DNA of 64,000 nucleotides from Lysobacter panacisoli (GCF_009765165.1 NZ_VLNU01000001.1:2734247-2798246); one strand, 5' to 3'; numbered from the stretch's first letter, positions 23,093 to 32,720 are shown. The notes: generated from the letters alone by a model not told the origin. Translations and numbers: made by a program.

Positions 23093-24691
23093 TCAATGTC
23101 CGCCCGCTGCCGCCGCGCCGCCGCCCATCTTCGCCGCGAACGGCGGCCGGGCGAACCACACGAACACGATCACCACCAGGAACAGGATGCCGAGCAGGTG
23201 GAAGATCTCGTTGAAGCCGATCTGCGCCGCCTGCTGCGAGATCACCTGATTGAGCATCACCGCGCCACGTTGCAGGTCGCCCTGGCCGAGTGCGGCCACG
23301 GTCTGCTGCATGCTGGGATCGTACGCGCTGATGTTTTCGGTCAGGCGCGCGTGGTGCACCGTGGTGCGCTGGTTCCAGGCCCACGTCGTCAGCGACGCGG
23401 CGAAGCTGCCGCCGAGCGTGCGCACGAAGGTCGCCAGGCCCGAACCCGCGGCGATCTCGTGCGGTTCCAGGTCCGACAGCAGGATCGTCAGCACCGGCAT
23501 GAAGAACAACGCCACGCCCAGTCCCTGCCACAGCTGCACTTCGGCCACGCGCTGGAAATCCACGTCGAGGTTGAAGCCGGAACGGTAGAAGCTGGTGCTC
23601 GCCATCACCACGAAGGCGAAGGTCGCCAGCATGCGCAGATCGAACTTCGAGGCGTACTTGCCCACCAGCGGCGTGAGCAGCACCGGCAGGATGCCGATGG
23701 GCGCGCTGGCGAAGCCGGCCCAGATCGGCGTGTAGCCGAGGTTGCGTTGCAGCCACAACGGCACCAGCAGGCCCACGCTGAAGAACGCCGAGTACGCCAT
23801 CACCATCGCCAGCGTGCCGCTGGCGAAATTACGGTGGCGGAACAGGCGCAGGTTGACGATCGGGTCCTTCTCGGTGAGTTCCCAGATCACGAACACCGCC
23901 AGCGCGATCACCGCGACAACGGTCAGCCACACGATCTTGGTCGAGTTGAACCAGTCCTCGTCGTTGCCCAGGTCGAGCATGATCTGCAGCGCGCCCACGC
24001 CCAGCACCAGCGTCGCCAGGCCGATGTAGTCCATCTTCGGCTTCTCCAGCCGCTCTGGTCGGCCCTTGAGTTGCCGTCCGACCACGATGCTGGAGAAGAT
24101 GCCGATGGGCACGTTGATGAAGAAGATCCACTCCCAGCTGTAGTTGTCGGTGATCCAGCCACCGAGGATGGGGCCGGCGATGGGCGCGACGACCGTCACC
24201 ATCGCCAGCAGCGCGATGGCCTGCCCGCGTTTGTGCGGTGGATAGATCGAGATCAGCAGTGCCTGCGTGACCGGATACATCGGTCCGCACACGAAACCCT
24301 GCAGCGCGCGCGCGGCGACCAGCAGGCCCATGCTGTTGGCCAGGCCGCACAGCAGCGAGGCGATGACGAAGGCGAGCGTCGCCCAGGTGAACAGCGTGCG
24401 TTCGCCGAAGCGACGGGTAAGGAAGCCCGTCAGCGGCAGCGCGATCGCGTTGCTCACCGCGAAGGAGGTGATGACCCACGTCGCCTGGTTGGCGCTGGCG
24501 CCGAGGTTGCCGGAGATGGTCGGCAACGACACGTTGGCGATGGTGGTGTCGAGCACCTGCATGAACGACGCCAGCGCAAGGCCTATCGTCGTCAATGCCA
24601 TGTTCGGTGGACGGAACGCCGCCTGCGGCTTCGGCTCCGGCGTGACCGGCAGTCCGAATTCCTCTTCCTGTTGCGCGATGGTGTTCGACAT
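23093..24691 (-). CDS. emrB: DHA2-family MFS multidrug efflux transporter (EmrB-like)
   Basis: A 532-residue inner-membrane proton-driven exporter with about 14 predicted helices. DHA2 features are MQVLDTTIANVSLPTI in helix 1, motif A-like GFLTRRFGERTLF and the motif C-like segment PIAGPILGGWI. It forms a tripartite pump with the adaptor EmrA and the outer-membrane lipoprotein EmrC, all in one operon under EmrR. A 79-bp inverted repeat lies between emrA and emrB and could change emrB expression. In Stenotrophomonas the equivalent emrRCAB pump exports hydrophobic compounds; the substrate here is not known. Confidence 0.93.
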   Translation of the reverse strand: MSNTIAQQEEEFGLPVTPEPKPQAAFRPPNMALTTIGLALASFMQVLDTTIANVSLPTISGNLGASANQATWVITSFAVSNAIALPLTGFLTRRFGERTLFTWATLAFVIASLLCGLANSMGLLVAARALQGFVCGPMYPVTQALLISIYPPHKRGQAIALLAMVTVVAPIAGPILGGWITDNYSWEWIFFINVPIGIFSSIVVGRQLKGRPERLEKPKMDYIGLATLVLGVGALQIMLDLGNDEDWFNSTKIVWLTVVAVIALAVFVIWELTEKDPIVNLRLFRHRNFASGTLAMVMAYSAFFSVGLLVPLWLQRNLGYTPIWAGFASAPIGILPVLLTPLVGKYASKFDLRMLATFAFVVMASTSFYRSGFNLDVDFQRVAEVQLWQGLGVALFFMPVLTILLSDLEPHEIAAGSGLATFVRTLGGSFAASLTTWAWNQRTTVHHARLTENISAYDPSMQQTVAALGQGDLQRGAVMLNQVISQQAAQIGFNEIFHLLGILFLVVIVFVWFARPPFAAKMGGGAAAAGGH

Positions 24692-24733
24692 GGGGACTTG
24701 GAAACGCGGACGGACGCCGCCTGGAAGAGAGAG

Positions 24734-24812
24734 CCGTCATTCCCGCGCGAGCGGGACTCCTGCGCCTTGGGGGAGGGAAGTCGCTGGATCCCCGCGCGTG
24801 CGGGGATGACGG
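24734..24812. repeat. Paired REP-like element between emrA and emrB
   Basis: Two small palindromes (TCCCGC...GCGGGA and TCCCCGC...GCGGGGA) lie in opposite orientation. The outer ends CCGTCATTCCCGC and GCGGGGATGACGG are inverted repeats with one mismatch, so the whole 79 bp can fold back. It sits inside an operon. Confidence 0.75.
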
Positions 24813-24833
24813 CAAAGAGAGAAAACGGGCGTA

Positions 24834-26024
24834 TCAGCCGTGGCGCGTGCCGGGCAGGTTTTCGCGGATGACCTTGTCGATCAGCGCGTTCGCATCGGCG
24901 AGCTGCTTCTCGTACGCGGCGGTGGCGAACAGCGGTTTGTCGTCCTTGCGCGCGGCGGCGAGCACCGGGCCGGCCTGGTCGCGGATGGCGACGTCGGCGT
25001 GCATCGACAGACCCAGGCGCAGCGGGTGTTCGGCCAGCTGCTTCGGCTCAATCTCGATGCGCACCGGCACGCGCTGCACGATCTTGATCCAGTTGCCGCT
25101 GGCGTTCTGCGCCGGCAGCAGCGAGAACGCGCTGCCCGTGCCCATGCCGAGGCTGGCGACCTTGCCGTCGTATTCGACATCACCGCCGTACAGATCGGCG
25201 TGCACCTTCACCGGCTGGCCGATGCGCATCTTCGCCAACTGCGTTTCCTTGAAGTTCGCTTCGATCCACAGCTGTTCCAGCGGGACGATGGTCATCAGGT
25301 TGGCGCCCGGCTGCACACGCTGGCCGAGCTGCACCTGGCGCTTGGCGATGTAACCCGACACCGGTGCGACGATCGCGGTGCGCTGCAGGTTGAGATAGGC
25401 CTGGCGCACCTGCGAGGCGGCGGCTTCGACCTGCGGCTGGTTGCTCACCGTGGTCGCATCGACCAGCGCGCGGTTGCGCGACAGGTTACCGCTGGACGCG
25501 CGCAGGCCGGCTTCGAGCACGGCCAGTTCGTTGCGCGCATGCGCGAGTTCTTCCGCCGACACCGCGCCGTTGCCGACGAGTCCTTCGCGACGCTTGAGGT
25601 CGGCACGTGCACGCGCGACCTGCGCTTCGCGCGCGGAAAGGTCGGCCGCACCGGCATCGACCGCGTCGTACAGGCCGCGCACCTGGCGCACGGTGTTGGC
25701 GAGGTTGGCGACGGCCTGGTCGTAGGCCACGCGCGCGTCGTTCGGATCGAGGTGGACCAGCGGCTGGCCGGCTTCGACCTTCATGCCGTCGTCGGCGTCG
25801 ATGCTGACCACCGTGCCCATCGTCTGCGGCACGATGCTGACGACGTTGCCCTGCACGTAGGCGTCGTCGGTGTCTTCGTGGAAGCGCGCGACGAGCAGGT
25901 ACCACGCGGCCCAGCTCAGGCCGCCCACGGCGACCACGGCGGCGAGGATCGACAGCGCCTTCTTGCGCTTGCCGTTGGTCTGCGGCGCGGCCGCCTTGGC
26001 GTTGGGATTGGGTTCGGTGGTCAT
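24834..26024 (-). CDS. emrA: Membrane-fusion (HlyD-family) efflux adaptor EmrA
   Basis: A 396-residue periplasmic adaptor. One membrane anchor (about residues 23-45), then HlyD lipoyl halves (TDDAYVQGNVVSIVPQTMGTV and VAPVSGYIAKRQVQLGQRVQPG) flanking a helical hairpin, and a beta-barrel part (LWIEANFKETQLAKMRIGQPV). It links EmrB to the outer-membrane channel. Its ATG overlaps the emrC stop by 4 nt (ATGA), showing coupled translation. Confidence 0.95.
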   Translation of the reverse strand: MTTEPNPNAKAAAPQTNGKRKKALSILAAVVAVGGLSWAAWYLLVARFHEDTDDAYVQGNVVSIVPQTMGTVVSIDADDGMKVEAGQPLVHLDPNDARVAYDQAVANLANTVRQVRGLYDAVDAGAADLSAREAQVARARADLKRREGLVGNGAVSAEELAHARNELAVLEAGLRASSGNLSRNRALVDATTVSNQPQVEAAASQVRQAYLNLQRTAIVAPVSGYIAKRQVQLGQRVQPGANLMTIVPLEQLWIEANFKETQLAKMRIGQPVKVHADLYGGDVEYDGKVASLGMGTGSAFSLLPAQNASGNWIKIVQRVPVRIEIEPKQLAEHPLRLGLSMHADVAIRDQAGPVLAAARKDDKPLFATAAYEKQLADANALIDKVIRENLPGTRHG

Positions 26025-27505
26025 GGCGTGGCGGCCTTGGCGATGTTTTCGGAATTCGGAGCGTTGAGGACCAGACCGCCGCCGAGCGCGCGGTCGAGGT
26101 CGATGGAAGCGGCGAGTCGCTGCGCGCGCAGCACGGTGAGCTGGCGATCGAGTTCGAGCAGCGGACGCTGCGCGGCGAGCACGTCGAGCTGCGTGCCGAG
26201 GCCTGCGCGATAACGCGAAGTCGCGATGTCCCATGCGCTCTGCGCGGCGTCGCGTGCCTGCGTGGCGGAGACCATCTGGCCGTCGAGCGAACGCGCGGTG
26301 TGCAGTGCGTCGGCGACTTCGCGCAGGGCACCGACCAGCGACTGGTTGTAGGTCGCGACGGCGAGATCGTAGTCGGCGTCGCTCTTCATCAGCTGGTTGC
26401 GCAGGTGACCGCCGTCGAAGATCGGCAGGCTGATCGCCGGGCCGCCCTGCAACAGCAGCGCTTCGCTGCTGAACAGATCACCGAGGCTGCCCGCGGCGAG
26501 ACCCGCCATCGCGCTGAGGTTGATGGTCGGATAGAACGCCGCCTTGCTCGCCTTGATGCCGTGCTGCGCGGCTTCCACGCGCCAGCGCGCGGCGACCACG
26601 TCGGGACGATGTCCGAGCAGTTCGCTCGGCAGCACCGACGGCACCTGCGGCGTCGGCGCGTCGAGCACGGCCGGGCGCGCGATGTCGCGACCGCGATCAG
26701 GGCCCTTGCCGAGCAGCGCGGCGATCGCGTTGCGCGTGGTCTCGACTTCGTGCTCGCTCGCCTGCATCTGCTGTTCGGCACTGGCGACTGAGGCTTCCGC
26801 ATTGCGGATCTGCAGCTGGTTGTCGAGGCCGGCGGCGACGCGCTGGCGACCGAGGTCGAGCAACTGCTTGGCGCGCTCGTGGTCGGCCTTGGCGACATCG
26901 TTCGCGGCGAAGGCCTGTGCGAGTGCGACGTAGGCGCGCGCGATGTTCGACGACAGCGTCAGGCGTGCGGCCTGCGCATCGACTTCCGCAGCGCGGGCCT
27001 GGCCGACGGCGGCCTGCCAGCGTGCTTTCTCGCCGCCCCACAGATCAAAGGTGTACTTGAAGTTGAGGCTCAGCAGTCCGATGCCCTGGTACGAACCGCC
27101 GAACGGATCGGGTGCGACGGTCTCGGGGATCTGCACGCCGGAGTACTGCGCGCTTGCGCCGAGCGTCGGCTTGCGCGCGGCATCGGCCAGTCCGGACTGC
27201 GCGATCGCCTGGCGCACGCGCGCGTCGGCGGCGTCGAGGCTCGGCGTGCCCTGCAGCGCTTCGGCGATAAGCGCATCGAGCTGCGCATCACCGAGCGTCT
27301 TCCACCAGTCCTGCGACGGGAAGGCCGCGTCGGACGCGGCGCCTGCGGACAGGCTGCGTTGCGCCTGCAGGCTGTCGGCCTCGAGTGGCCGGCCTTCGGG
27401 CGCCAGACCGCGCGAGCTGGCGCAGGCGGTGAGGATCAGTGCCGCCGCCAGCGCGGAGAGCACGGGCTTCAGCCCGCTGTGCGGGCCGGTGATGGTGTGG
27501 GACAT
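26021..27505 (-). CDS. emrC: Outer-membrane efflux lipoprotein (NodT/OprM family), EmrC-like
   Basis: A 494-residue TolC-type channel. A signal peptide ends in the lipobox LTAC with Cys28 as the lipidation site. Two OEP repeats follow, with helical hairpins (for example RVRQAIAQSGLADAARKPTLGAS and the DYDLAVATYNQSLVGALREVADAL segment). It provides the outer-membrane exit for the EmrAB pump. It starts 2 nt after the emrR stop and overlaps emrA by 4 nt. The gene order regulator-channel-adaptor-transporter matches emrRCAB of Stenotrophomonas. Confidence 0.93.
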   Translation of the reverse strand: MSHTITGPHSGLKPVLSALAAALILTACASSRGLAPEGRPLEADSLQAQRSLSAGAASDAAFPSQDWWKTLGDAQLDALIAEALQGTPSLDAADARVRQAIAQSGLADAARKPTLGASAQYSGVQIPETVAPDPFGGSYQGIGLLSLNFKYTFDLWGGEKARWQAAVGQARAAEVDAQAARLTLSSNIARAYVALAQAFAANDVAKADHERAKQLLDLGRQRVAAGLDNQLQIRNAEASVASAEQQMQASEHEVETTRNAIAALLGKGPDRGRDIARPAVLDAPTPQVPSVLPSELLGHRPDVVAARWRVEAAQHGIKASKAAFYPTINLSAMAGLAAGSLGDLFSSEALLLQGGPAISLPIFDGGHLRNQLMKSDADYDLAVATYNQSLVGALREVADALHTARSLDGQMVSATQARDAAQSAWDIATSRYRAGLGTQLDVLAAQRPLLELDRQLTVLRAQRLAASIDLDRALGGGLVLNAPNSENIAKAATP

Positions 27506-27507
27506 GA

Positions 27508-27960
27508 TCAGGCGTCGGTAAAGGAAAGGTTGTCGCGCACCTGCTCGAGCAGGCGCGTGAGTTGATCGCGTTCGGCATCGCTCATGCCGTGCATCGCGCG
27601 CTCGCGCACACGCTGCCCGCACTGGTTGACGTCCTGCCACATCGCCACGCCGGCATCCGTGAGGTGGATGTTCAGCGCGCGACGATCGGCGGGATCGGCG
27701 ACGCGTGCGACCAGACCGCGCGCTTCGAGCTTGTCGAGCAGGCGGGTCATCGCACCGGGGTTCAGTTCGGCCGCGCGGGCGAGATCGGTGACGCCGTGCG
27801 GGCCGTCGGAGAGCTTCTTCAGCGCGATGTACTGGCTGAAGGTCAGCTCGTGGCCGGCATCGGCGAGCTCGCGCTCCATGCGCGCCCACATGGCGTCGCG
27901 GACCTGCCGGAACAGGAGGCCGAGGGTGGAACCGCTACAGGCGGGGCGGGGGAGGCTCAT
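27508..27960 (-). CDS. emrR: MarR-family transcriptional regulator of the efflux operon
   Basis: A 150-residue winged-helix repressor. The DNA-binding helix-turn-helix lies in GVTDLARAAELNPGAMTRLLDKLEARGLV and the wing in RVADPADRRALNIHLTDAG. MarR proteins usually lose DNA affinity on binding phenolic or hydrophobic ligands. It is the first gene of the operon. A promoter with a perfect palindrome over its -35 box lies just upstream, which fits autoregulation. No Shine-Dalgarno sequence is seen and the predicted leader is about 3 nt. Confidence 0.93.
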   Translation of the reverse strand: MSLPRPACSGSTLGLLFRQVRDAMWARMERELADAGHELTFSQYIALKKLSDGPHGVTDLARAAELNPGAMTRLLDKLEARGLVARVADPADRRALNIHLTDAGVAMWQDVNQCGQRVRERAMHGMSDAERDQLTRLLEQVRDNLSFTDA

Positions 27961-27969
27961 GGGGGCGAA

Positions 27970-28010
27970 ATATTCTTCGCCCGGACAATATTTGTCAAGG
28001 CAAATATTGT
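27970..28010 (-). promoter_or_regulatory. emrR operon promoter with MarR-type palindromic operator
   Basis: On the minus strand, TTGACA (27993-27998) and GAATAT (27970-27975) are 17 nt apart. The palindrome ACAATATTTG - 6 nt - CAAATATTGT (27985-28010) has perfect 10-bp arms and contains the -35 box in its centre. It is AT-rich in an otherwise GC-rich region. The likely ligand is EmrR. Confidence 0.85.
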
Positions 28011-28050
28011 TGCGGCAACGGATGCCCGCGAAGCGCGGGCTGAATGGCGG

Positions 28051-28833
28051 TCAGGTGCGGCCCAGGACCAGCTCGAGCACGGCCCGGCTGCCGAAGAAGG
28101 CCAGCATCAGGAAGGCCATCGCCGTGAGCGTCCAGCGGACCGCGGTGGCGCCACGCCAGCCGTAGCGCCAGCGGCCGAGCAGCAGGCCGCCGAACAGCAG
28201 CCACGACAGCACGCTCAGGACGGTCTTGTGGACCAGGTGCTGGGCGAACAGGTTCTCGACGAACAGCACGCCGGTCAGCAGCGTGCCGGTCAGCAGCGCG
28301 AAACCGACGCCGATCGTCCGGAACATCAGCGTTTCGAGTTCGACCAGCGGCGGCAGAGCGCGCAGCCAGCGGTGGAACTCGCGACGGCGCAGGGCGCGTT
28401 CCTGCAGCCACAGCATCACCGCCAGCAGCGCGGCGATGGCCAGGGTCGCATAGGCGAGCAGGGCCATCCACGCGTGCAGCTGCAGGCGCCAGTCGAGCTG
28501 ATCCCCCGGCACGTGCCCGTGCTGGTGATAGCCCGACAGGGTCAGCGCCGCCAGCGGGAAGACCACCACGCCCAGGGCGGGCATGCGTCCGCCGGCGCCC
28601 ACGAAGGTGGTGAGCGTCGCCATGCCGAGGCCGACCAGCGACATCGCCGCGAAGAAGTGCATCTCGGCGCCGCCGGTTTCGTTCCATCCCATCAGGTGTG
28701 CCGCCGCGTGCATCAGCACCGCAGCCGCTGCCGGCAACAGCCAGGCCCGCGAAATGCGCTGGCGCTGCACGTCGGTGACGAGCAGCGCGGCTGCGACCAG
28801 ATACAGGACGACGGCGATGAGAACGATTGTCAT
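28051..28833 (-). CDS. Cytochrome c assembly (CcsA/YpjD-like) membrane protein
   Basis: A 260-residue polytopic protein with about eight predicted helices. It matches the cytochrome c assembly family (CcsA/CcmC-related), with His residues in membrane-edge segments (MHAAAHLMGWN, SGYHQHGHVPG, LQLHAWMALLAYA). The proteins encoded beside ffh in many gammaproteobacteria are of this type and are poorly characterised; a role in haem handling is inferred from the family only. The tryptophan-rich WGxxWxWD motif of true haem lyases is not visible, so it may not be a haem lyase. Confidence 0.8.
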   Translation of the reverse strand: MTIVLIAVVLYLVAAALLVTDVQRQRISRAWLLPAAAAVLMHAAAHLMGWNETGGAEMHFFAAMSLVGLGMATLTTFVGAGGRMPALGVVVFPLAALTLSGYHQHGHVPGDQLDWRLQLHAWMALLAYATLAIAALLAVMLWLQERALRRREFHRWLRALPPLVELETLMFRTIGVGFALLTGTLLTGVLFVENLFAQHLVHKTVLSVLSWLLFGGLLLGRWRYGWRGATAVRWTLTAMAFLMLAFFGSRAVLELVLGRT

Positions 28834-28905
28834 CAGGGCAGTGTCGCACAGCGGCGAGACGAACCGCAGGGGCGCACGACACGGACGCGGTCATGGGGGC
28901 GGGGC

Positions 28906-28911
28906 TATACT
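28906..28911 (+). promoter_or_regulatory. -10 hexamer of ffh
   Basis: TATACT, 39 nt before the ffh ATG. The -35 region is weak. Confidence 0.45.
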
Positions 28912-28950
28912 TCGCGCCCCGTTTTCCGCTTCCCCTCCAGGTCGCACCGC

Positions 28951-30318
28951 ATGTTCGAATCCCTGACCCAGCGCCTCTCCGGCACCATCGAGCGCCTGCG
29001 CGGCCGCGGTCGCCTGACCGAGGAGAACATCCGCGAGTCGCTGCGCGAGGTGCGCATCGCGCTGCTCGAGGCCGACGTCGCCCTGCCGGTGGTGCAGGCG
29101 CTGATCGAGCGCATCAAGGTGCGCGCGGTCGGCCAGGAAGTGCTGAAGTCGCTGACCCCGGGCCAGGCGCTGATCAAGGTCGTGCGCGACGAGATGACGG
29201 CGGTGATGGGCTCGCAGGCCGCCGACCTCAACCTCAACGTGCCGGCGCCGGCGGTGATCCTGATGGCCGGCCTGCAGGGCGCGGGCAAGACCACCACGGT
29301 CGCCAAGCTCGCCAAGCACCTGAAGGAAAAGCGCAAGAAGAAGGTGATGGTGGTGTCGGCCGACGTCTATCGTCCGGCCGCGATCGAACAGCTGAAGACG
29401 CTGGCGCAGCAGGTCGACGTGCTGTTCTTCCCGTCCAGCGCCGACCAGAAGCCGGAGGACATCGTCCGCGCCGCGATCGACGACGCCCGCAAGTCGTTCG
29501 TCGACGTGCTGCTGGTCGACACCGCCGGCCGCACCAGCATCGACGAAGCGATGATGGCCGAGATCAAGGCGTTGCACGCGGCGGTGAAGCCGGTGGAGAC
29601 GCTGTTCGTGGTCGATTCGATGACCGGCCAGGACGCCGCCGTCACCGCCAAGCACTTCGGTGAGGCGCTGCCGCTGACCGGCGTGGTGCTCACCAAGACC
29701 GATGGCGACGCGCGTGGCGGCGCAGCGCTGAGCGTGCGCTACATCACCCAGCGCCCGATCAAGTTCATCGGCGTGGGCGAGAAGCCCGACGGCCTCGACG
29801 TGTTCCACCCGGACCGCATCGCCAGCCGCATCCTCGACATGGGCGACGTGCTGTCGCTGGTCGAGCAGGTCGAGCAGCAGGTCGACAAGGACAAGGCGCA
29901 GAAGCTCGCCGAGAAGGTCGCCAAGGGCAAGAAGTTCGACCTCAACGACATGAAGGACCAGCTCGAGCAGATGCAGAACATGGGCGGCCTGCACGGCCTC
30001 ATGGACAAGCTGCCGGGCATGGGCCAGATCCCGGACACGGTGAAGAACCAGGTCACGGGCAAGGAAGTGCCGCGCATGGTCGCCATCATCAATTCGATGA
30101 CGAAGAAGGAGCGCCGCAATCCGGGGCTGCTGAACGGCTCGCGCCGCGCCCGCATCGCCAAGGGCGCCGGCCTGACTCCGGCCGACGTCAACAAGCTGAT
30201 GAAGCAGTACCAGCAGATGGAAAAGATGATGTCCAAGCTGTCCGGCGGCGGCCTCAAGGGCCTGATGCGCGGGATGAAGGGCATGATGGGCGCGCGGGGC
30301 GGTATGCCGTTCCGCTGA
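28951..30318 (+). CDS. ffh: Signal recognition particle protein Ffh
   Basis: A 455-residue SRP54 GTPase that, with 4.5S RNA, targets membrane proteins to FtsY. The N domain is at residues 1-90. The G domain has [15 protein letters not shown] and [10 protein letters not shown]. The C-terminal Met-rich M domain (from about 330; [35 protein letters not shown]) binds signal peptides and RNA. The start at 28951 gives the standard N-terminus [22 protein letters not shown]-like hairpin follows the gene. Confidence 0.98.
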   Translation: MFESLTQRLSGTIERLRGRGRLTEENIRESLREVRIALLEADVALPVVQALIERIKVRAVGQEVLKSLTPGQALIKVVRDEMTAVMGSQAADLNLNVPAPAVILMAGLQGAGKTTTVAKLAKHLKEKRKKKVMVVSADVYRPAAIEQLKTLAQQVDVLFFPSSADQKPEDIVRAAIDDARKSFVDVLLVDTAGRTSIDEAMMAEIKALHAAVKPVETLFVVDSMTGQDAAVTAKHFGEALPLTGVVLTKTDGDARGGAALSVRYITQRPIKFIGVGEKPDGLDVFHPDRIASRILDMGDVLSLVEQVEQQVDKDKAQKLAEKVAKGKKFDLNDMKDQLEQMQNMGGLHGLMDKLPGMGQIPDTVKNQVTGKEVPRMVAIINSMTKKERRNPGLLNGSRRARIAKGAGLTPADVNKLMKQYQQMEKMMSKLSGGGLKGLMRGMKGMMGARGGMPFR

Positions 30319-30347
30319 CGGCCCTCTCCAGACGGCTCCAGCCTCTC

Positions 30348-30383
30348 CCTTCTCCCCTCGCGGGAGAAGGTGCCCCGAAGGGG
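30348..30383. repeat. REP-like double hairpin after ffh
   Basis: CCTTCTCCC and GGGAGAAGG arms flank a short loop, followed by CCCC-GAA-GGGG. The first hairpin resembles the inverted-repeat ends of the element at 55730-55855. It may also act as the ffh terminator, although no T run follows. Confidence 0.6.
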
Positions 30384-30452
30384 TGGAAGAGGGGGCGCCG
30401 GCCCCGTCTGAACATGGCGCATTACGGGGTTTCCCCACCCCGATCAATGGCT

Positions 30453-30458
30453 TATACT
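30453..30458 (+). promoter_or_regulatory. -10 hexamer of rpsP
   Basis: TATACT, 53 nt before the rpsP ATG and after the ffh hairpin; the -35 (TTTCCC at 30430) is weak. Confidence 0.5.
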
Positions 30459-30511
30459 TGCCGGCTTACCCTGCCATCCCGGCAGCTGGGCAACACAGGA
30501 AACACCGAACC

Positions 30512-30769
30512 ATGGTCAAGATTCGTCTGGCTCGCGGCGGCGCCAAGAAGCGTCCGTTCTACCACGTCATCGTCACCGACAGCCGCAACGCCCGTGACGG
30601 CCGCAACATCGAGCGCGTGGGCTACTACAACCCGGTCGCCCAGGGCGCCGAGAAGCGCGTCGAGCTCGACGTCGAGCGCGTCCAGCACTGGATCAAGAAC
30701 GGCGCACAGCTGACCGACAAGGTCGCCGTGATCTACAAGGAAGCGGCCAAGGCCGCGACCGCCGCCTGA
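30512..30769 (+). CDS. rpsP: 30S ribosomal protein S16
   Basis: An 85-residue ribosomal protein: [30 protein letters not shown] and [10 protein letters not shown] are diagnostic. The ATG at 30512 follows CACAGGAAACACC. It is the first gene of the conserved rpsP-rimM-trmD-rplS operon. Confidence 0.98.
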   Translation: MVKIRLARGGAKKRPFYHVIVTDSRNARDGRNIERVGYYNPVAQGAEKRVELDVERVQHWIKNGAQLTDKVAVIYKEAAKAATAA

Positions 30770-30804
30770 TCCGCGGGCCGCGCCCTGTGCGCGGCCACGA
30801 TCAC

Positions 30805-31344
30805 ATGACGGGCGACTCCACGGAGCGCACCGGATCCCGAGAGCGCCGGATCCTGCTAGGCAGGATTTCCGGCGCTTTTGGCATCAAGGGCGAAGCCAAA
30901 CTCGAGTCCTGGACGGAACCGCGCAGCGCGATCTTCCGCTACCAGCCCTGGATCCTGCGCGACGCGCAGGGCAACGAGCGCGAAGTGCGCGGCGTGCGCG
31001 GCAAGGAAAGCGGCAAGTACACCGTTGCGACCTTCCCGGACGTCACCGACCGCGACGCCATCGAGGCGATGCGCGGCACCGAGATCTATGCCCCGCGTTC
31101 GGCGCTGCCGCCGCCGAGCGAAGGCGAGTACTACTGGGTCGACCTGGAAGGCCTGCGCGTCGTCACCGTCGACGGCACGCCTCTGGGCACGGTGTCGCAT
31201 CTGTTCGCGACCGGCGCCAACGACGTCCTCGTCGCCCGCGACGACGAACGCGAGCGCATGATTCCGTTCGTCCAGCCGCAGTACGTCGTGTCCGTCGATT
31301 TCGACGGCGGCGTGGTGACGGTGGACTGGGATCCGGACTTCTGA
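30805..31344 (+). CDS. rimM: Ribosome maturation factor RimM
   Basis: A 179-residue protein that binds S19 and helps mature the 30S head. The N-terminal domain has [23 protein letters not shown]; the PRC-barrel C-terminal part has [13 protein letters not shown] and [19 protein letters not shown]. The ATG at 30805 is preferred; a GTG at 30787 in frame would add six residues. No strong ribosome site is visible at either. Confidence 0.93.
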   Translation: MTGDSTERTGSRERRILLGRISGAFGIKGEAKLESWTEPRSAIFRYQPWILRDAQGNEREVRGVRGKESGKYTVATFPDVTDRDAIEAMRGTEIYAPRSALPPPSEGEYYWVDLEGLRVVTVDGTPLGTVSHLFATGANDVLVARDDERERMIPFVQPQYVVSVDFDGGVVTVDWDPDF

Positions 31345-31390
31345 TTTCCCGTTTCCGTGCGCTCGCACGGAACGTCATAGCGAGTCGCCC

Positions 31391-32182
31391 ATGCGCATCG
31401 ACATCGTCAGCCTGTTCCCGGACTTCGTCGCGCAGTGCGCGGCATTCGGCGTGGTCGGCCGTGCGGTGGAGCGGGGCCTGCTGTCCGTGCACGGCTGGAA
31501 CCCGCGCGACTACGCCGAAGGCAACTATCGCCGCGTCGACGACCGTCCCTTCGGCGGCGGGCCGGGCATGGTGATGCTCGTCGATCCGCTGCGCGCCAGC
31601 CTGCGTGCGGCGCGCGAAGCGGGCGAGGGTACGGCCAGGGTCGTCTACATGAGTCCGCAGGGCGCGCCGCTGACCCAGGCCAAGGTCCGCGAACTGGCCG
31701 GCCATGAGCGCCTGATCCTGCTCTGCGGCCGCTACGAAGGCATCGACGAGCGCCTGATCCGGGCCGAGGTCGACGAGGAACTCTCGATCGGCGACTACGT
31801 GCTGTCCGGCGGCGAACTGGCCGCGGCGGTGGTCGTCGATGCGGTCGCCCGGCTCCGCGAGGGCGTCCTGGGCGACGCCGAGTCCGCCGTGCAGGACAGC
31901 TTCGAGGACGGTCTGCTGGACTGCCCGCATTACACCCGGCCGGTCGAGCACGAGCTGGGGACGGTCCCGGAGGTGCTGATGTCCGGGAACCACGCCGAAA
32001 TCGCCAAGTGGCGGCGGATGCAGTCGCTCGGCCGGACCTGGGAGCGGCGACCGGACCTGCTCGACGAGTCCGCCCTGTCCAAGGCCGACCGAAAGCTGCT
32101 GGCCGCCTACCGGGCCCAGCTGAACAGCCGGTCCGGGGGCGAAGGCCCGGCCGACCCGATTGCCGGGGCTTCCGGGACGTAA
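31391..32182 (+). CDS. trmD: tRNA (guanine37-N1)-methyltransferase
   Basis: A 263-residue SPOUT-fold enzyme that methylates G37 next to the anticodon, preventing frameshifting. [12 protein letters not shown], the [13 protein letters not shown] loop, and the knot segments [14 protein letters not shown] and [20 protein letters not shown] are typical. The C-terminus extends slightly beyond the usual domain ([17 protein letters not shown]) with no visible function. Confidence 0.97.
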   Translation: MRIDIVSLFPDFVAQCAAFGVVGRAVERGLLSVHGWNPRDYAEGNYRRVDDRPFGGGPGMVMLVDPLRASLRAAREAGEGTARVVYMSPQGAPLTQAKVRELAGHERLILLCGRYEGIDERLIRAEVDEELSIGDYVLSGGELAAAVVVDAVARLREGVLGDAESAVQDSFEDGLLDCPHYTRPVEHELGTVPEVLMSGNHAEIAKWRRMQSLGRTWERRPDLLDESALSKADRKLLAAYRAQLNSRSGGEGPADPIAGASGT

Positions 32183-32210
32183 CCGCTAGCCCCGTAAGGA
32201 AAAATGCCGC

Positions 32211-32216
32211 TATAAT
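32211..32216 (+). promoter_or_regulatory. Internal -10 hexamer before rplS
   Basis: A perfect TATAAT 28 nt after the trmD stop and about 90 nt before the rplS ATG; the -35 region is weak. It suggests rplS has its own promoter in addition to operon read-through. Confidence 0.55.
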
Positions 32217-32307
32217 GCGCGGCTTCGCGTCACCTCCTTAAGCTTCACCCATGCCAGACGCGGGTCCACGTGCACTCGCGCTACAACGACTCCAACAGGC
32301 CAAAGCC

Positions 32308-32688
32308 ATGAACAAGCCCTCCATCCACACGCTCGTCCAGAACTTCGAAGCCGAGCAGATCCAGCGCCAGCTTCCCGACTTCAGCCAGGGCGACACCGTC
32401 GTCGTCAACGTGAAGGTCAAGGAAGGCAACCGCGAGCGCGTCCAGGCCTACGAAGGCGTGGTCATCGCGATCAAGAGCGCCGGCCTGAACTCCTCGTTCA
32501 CCGTGCGCAAGATCTCGCACGGCTACGGCGTCGAGCGCGTGTTCCAGACCCACAGCGCCACCATCGCGTCGGTCGACGTGAAGCGCCGCGGCAAGGTCCG
32601 CGCCGGCAAGCTGTACTACCTGCGTGGTCTGCAGGGCAAGAAGGCGCGCATCAAGGAAGATCTGTCGGCCTACGCCAAGTCCGAGTAA
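32308..32688 (+). CDS. rplS: 50S ribosomal protein L19
   Basis: A 126-residue protein at the 30S-50S interface. [30 protein letters not shown] and [16 protein letters not shown] are L19 signatures. The ATG at 32308 ([14 protein letters not shown]) is the family start; an upstream in-frame ATG at 32251 would add 19 residues without similarity. Confidence 0.97.
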   Translation: MNKPSIHTLVQNFEAEQIQRQLPDFSQGDTVVVNVKVKEGNRERVQAYEGVVIAIKSAGLNSSFTVRKISHGYGVERVFQTHSATIASVDVKRRGKVRAGKLYYLRGLQGKKARIKEDLSAYAKSE

Positions 32689-32720
32689 TTTCGCGCGGGG
32701 CTTCGCCCCTGCAGCGCTTC

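Noticed and set aside
23042..24812. CRISPR array from repeated GC-rich palindromes
   Set aside because: There are only a few degenerate copies, no uniform spacers and no cas gene; they fit REP-like elements.
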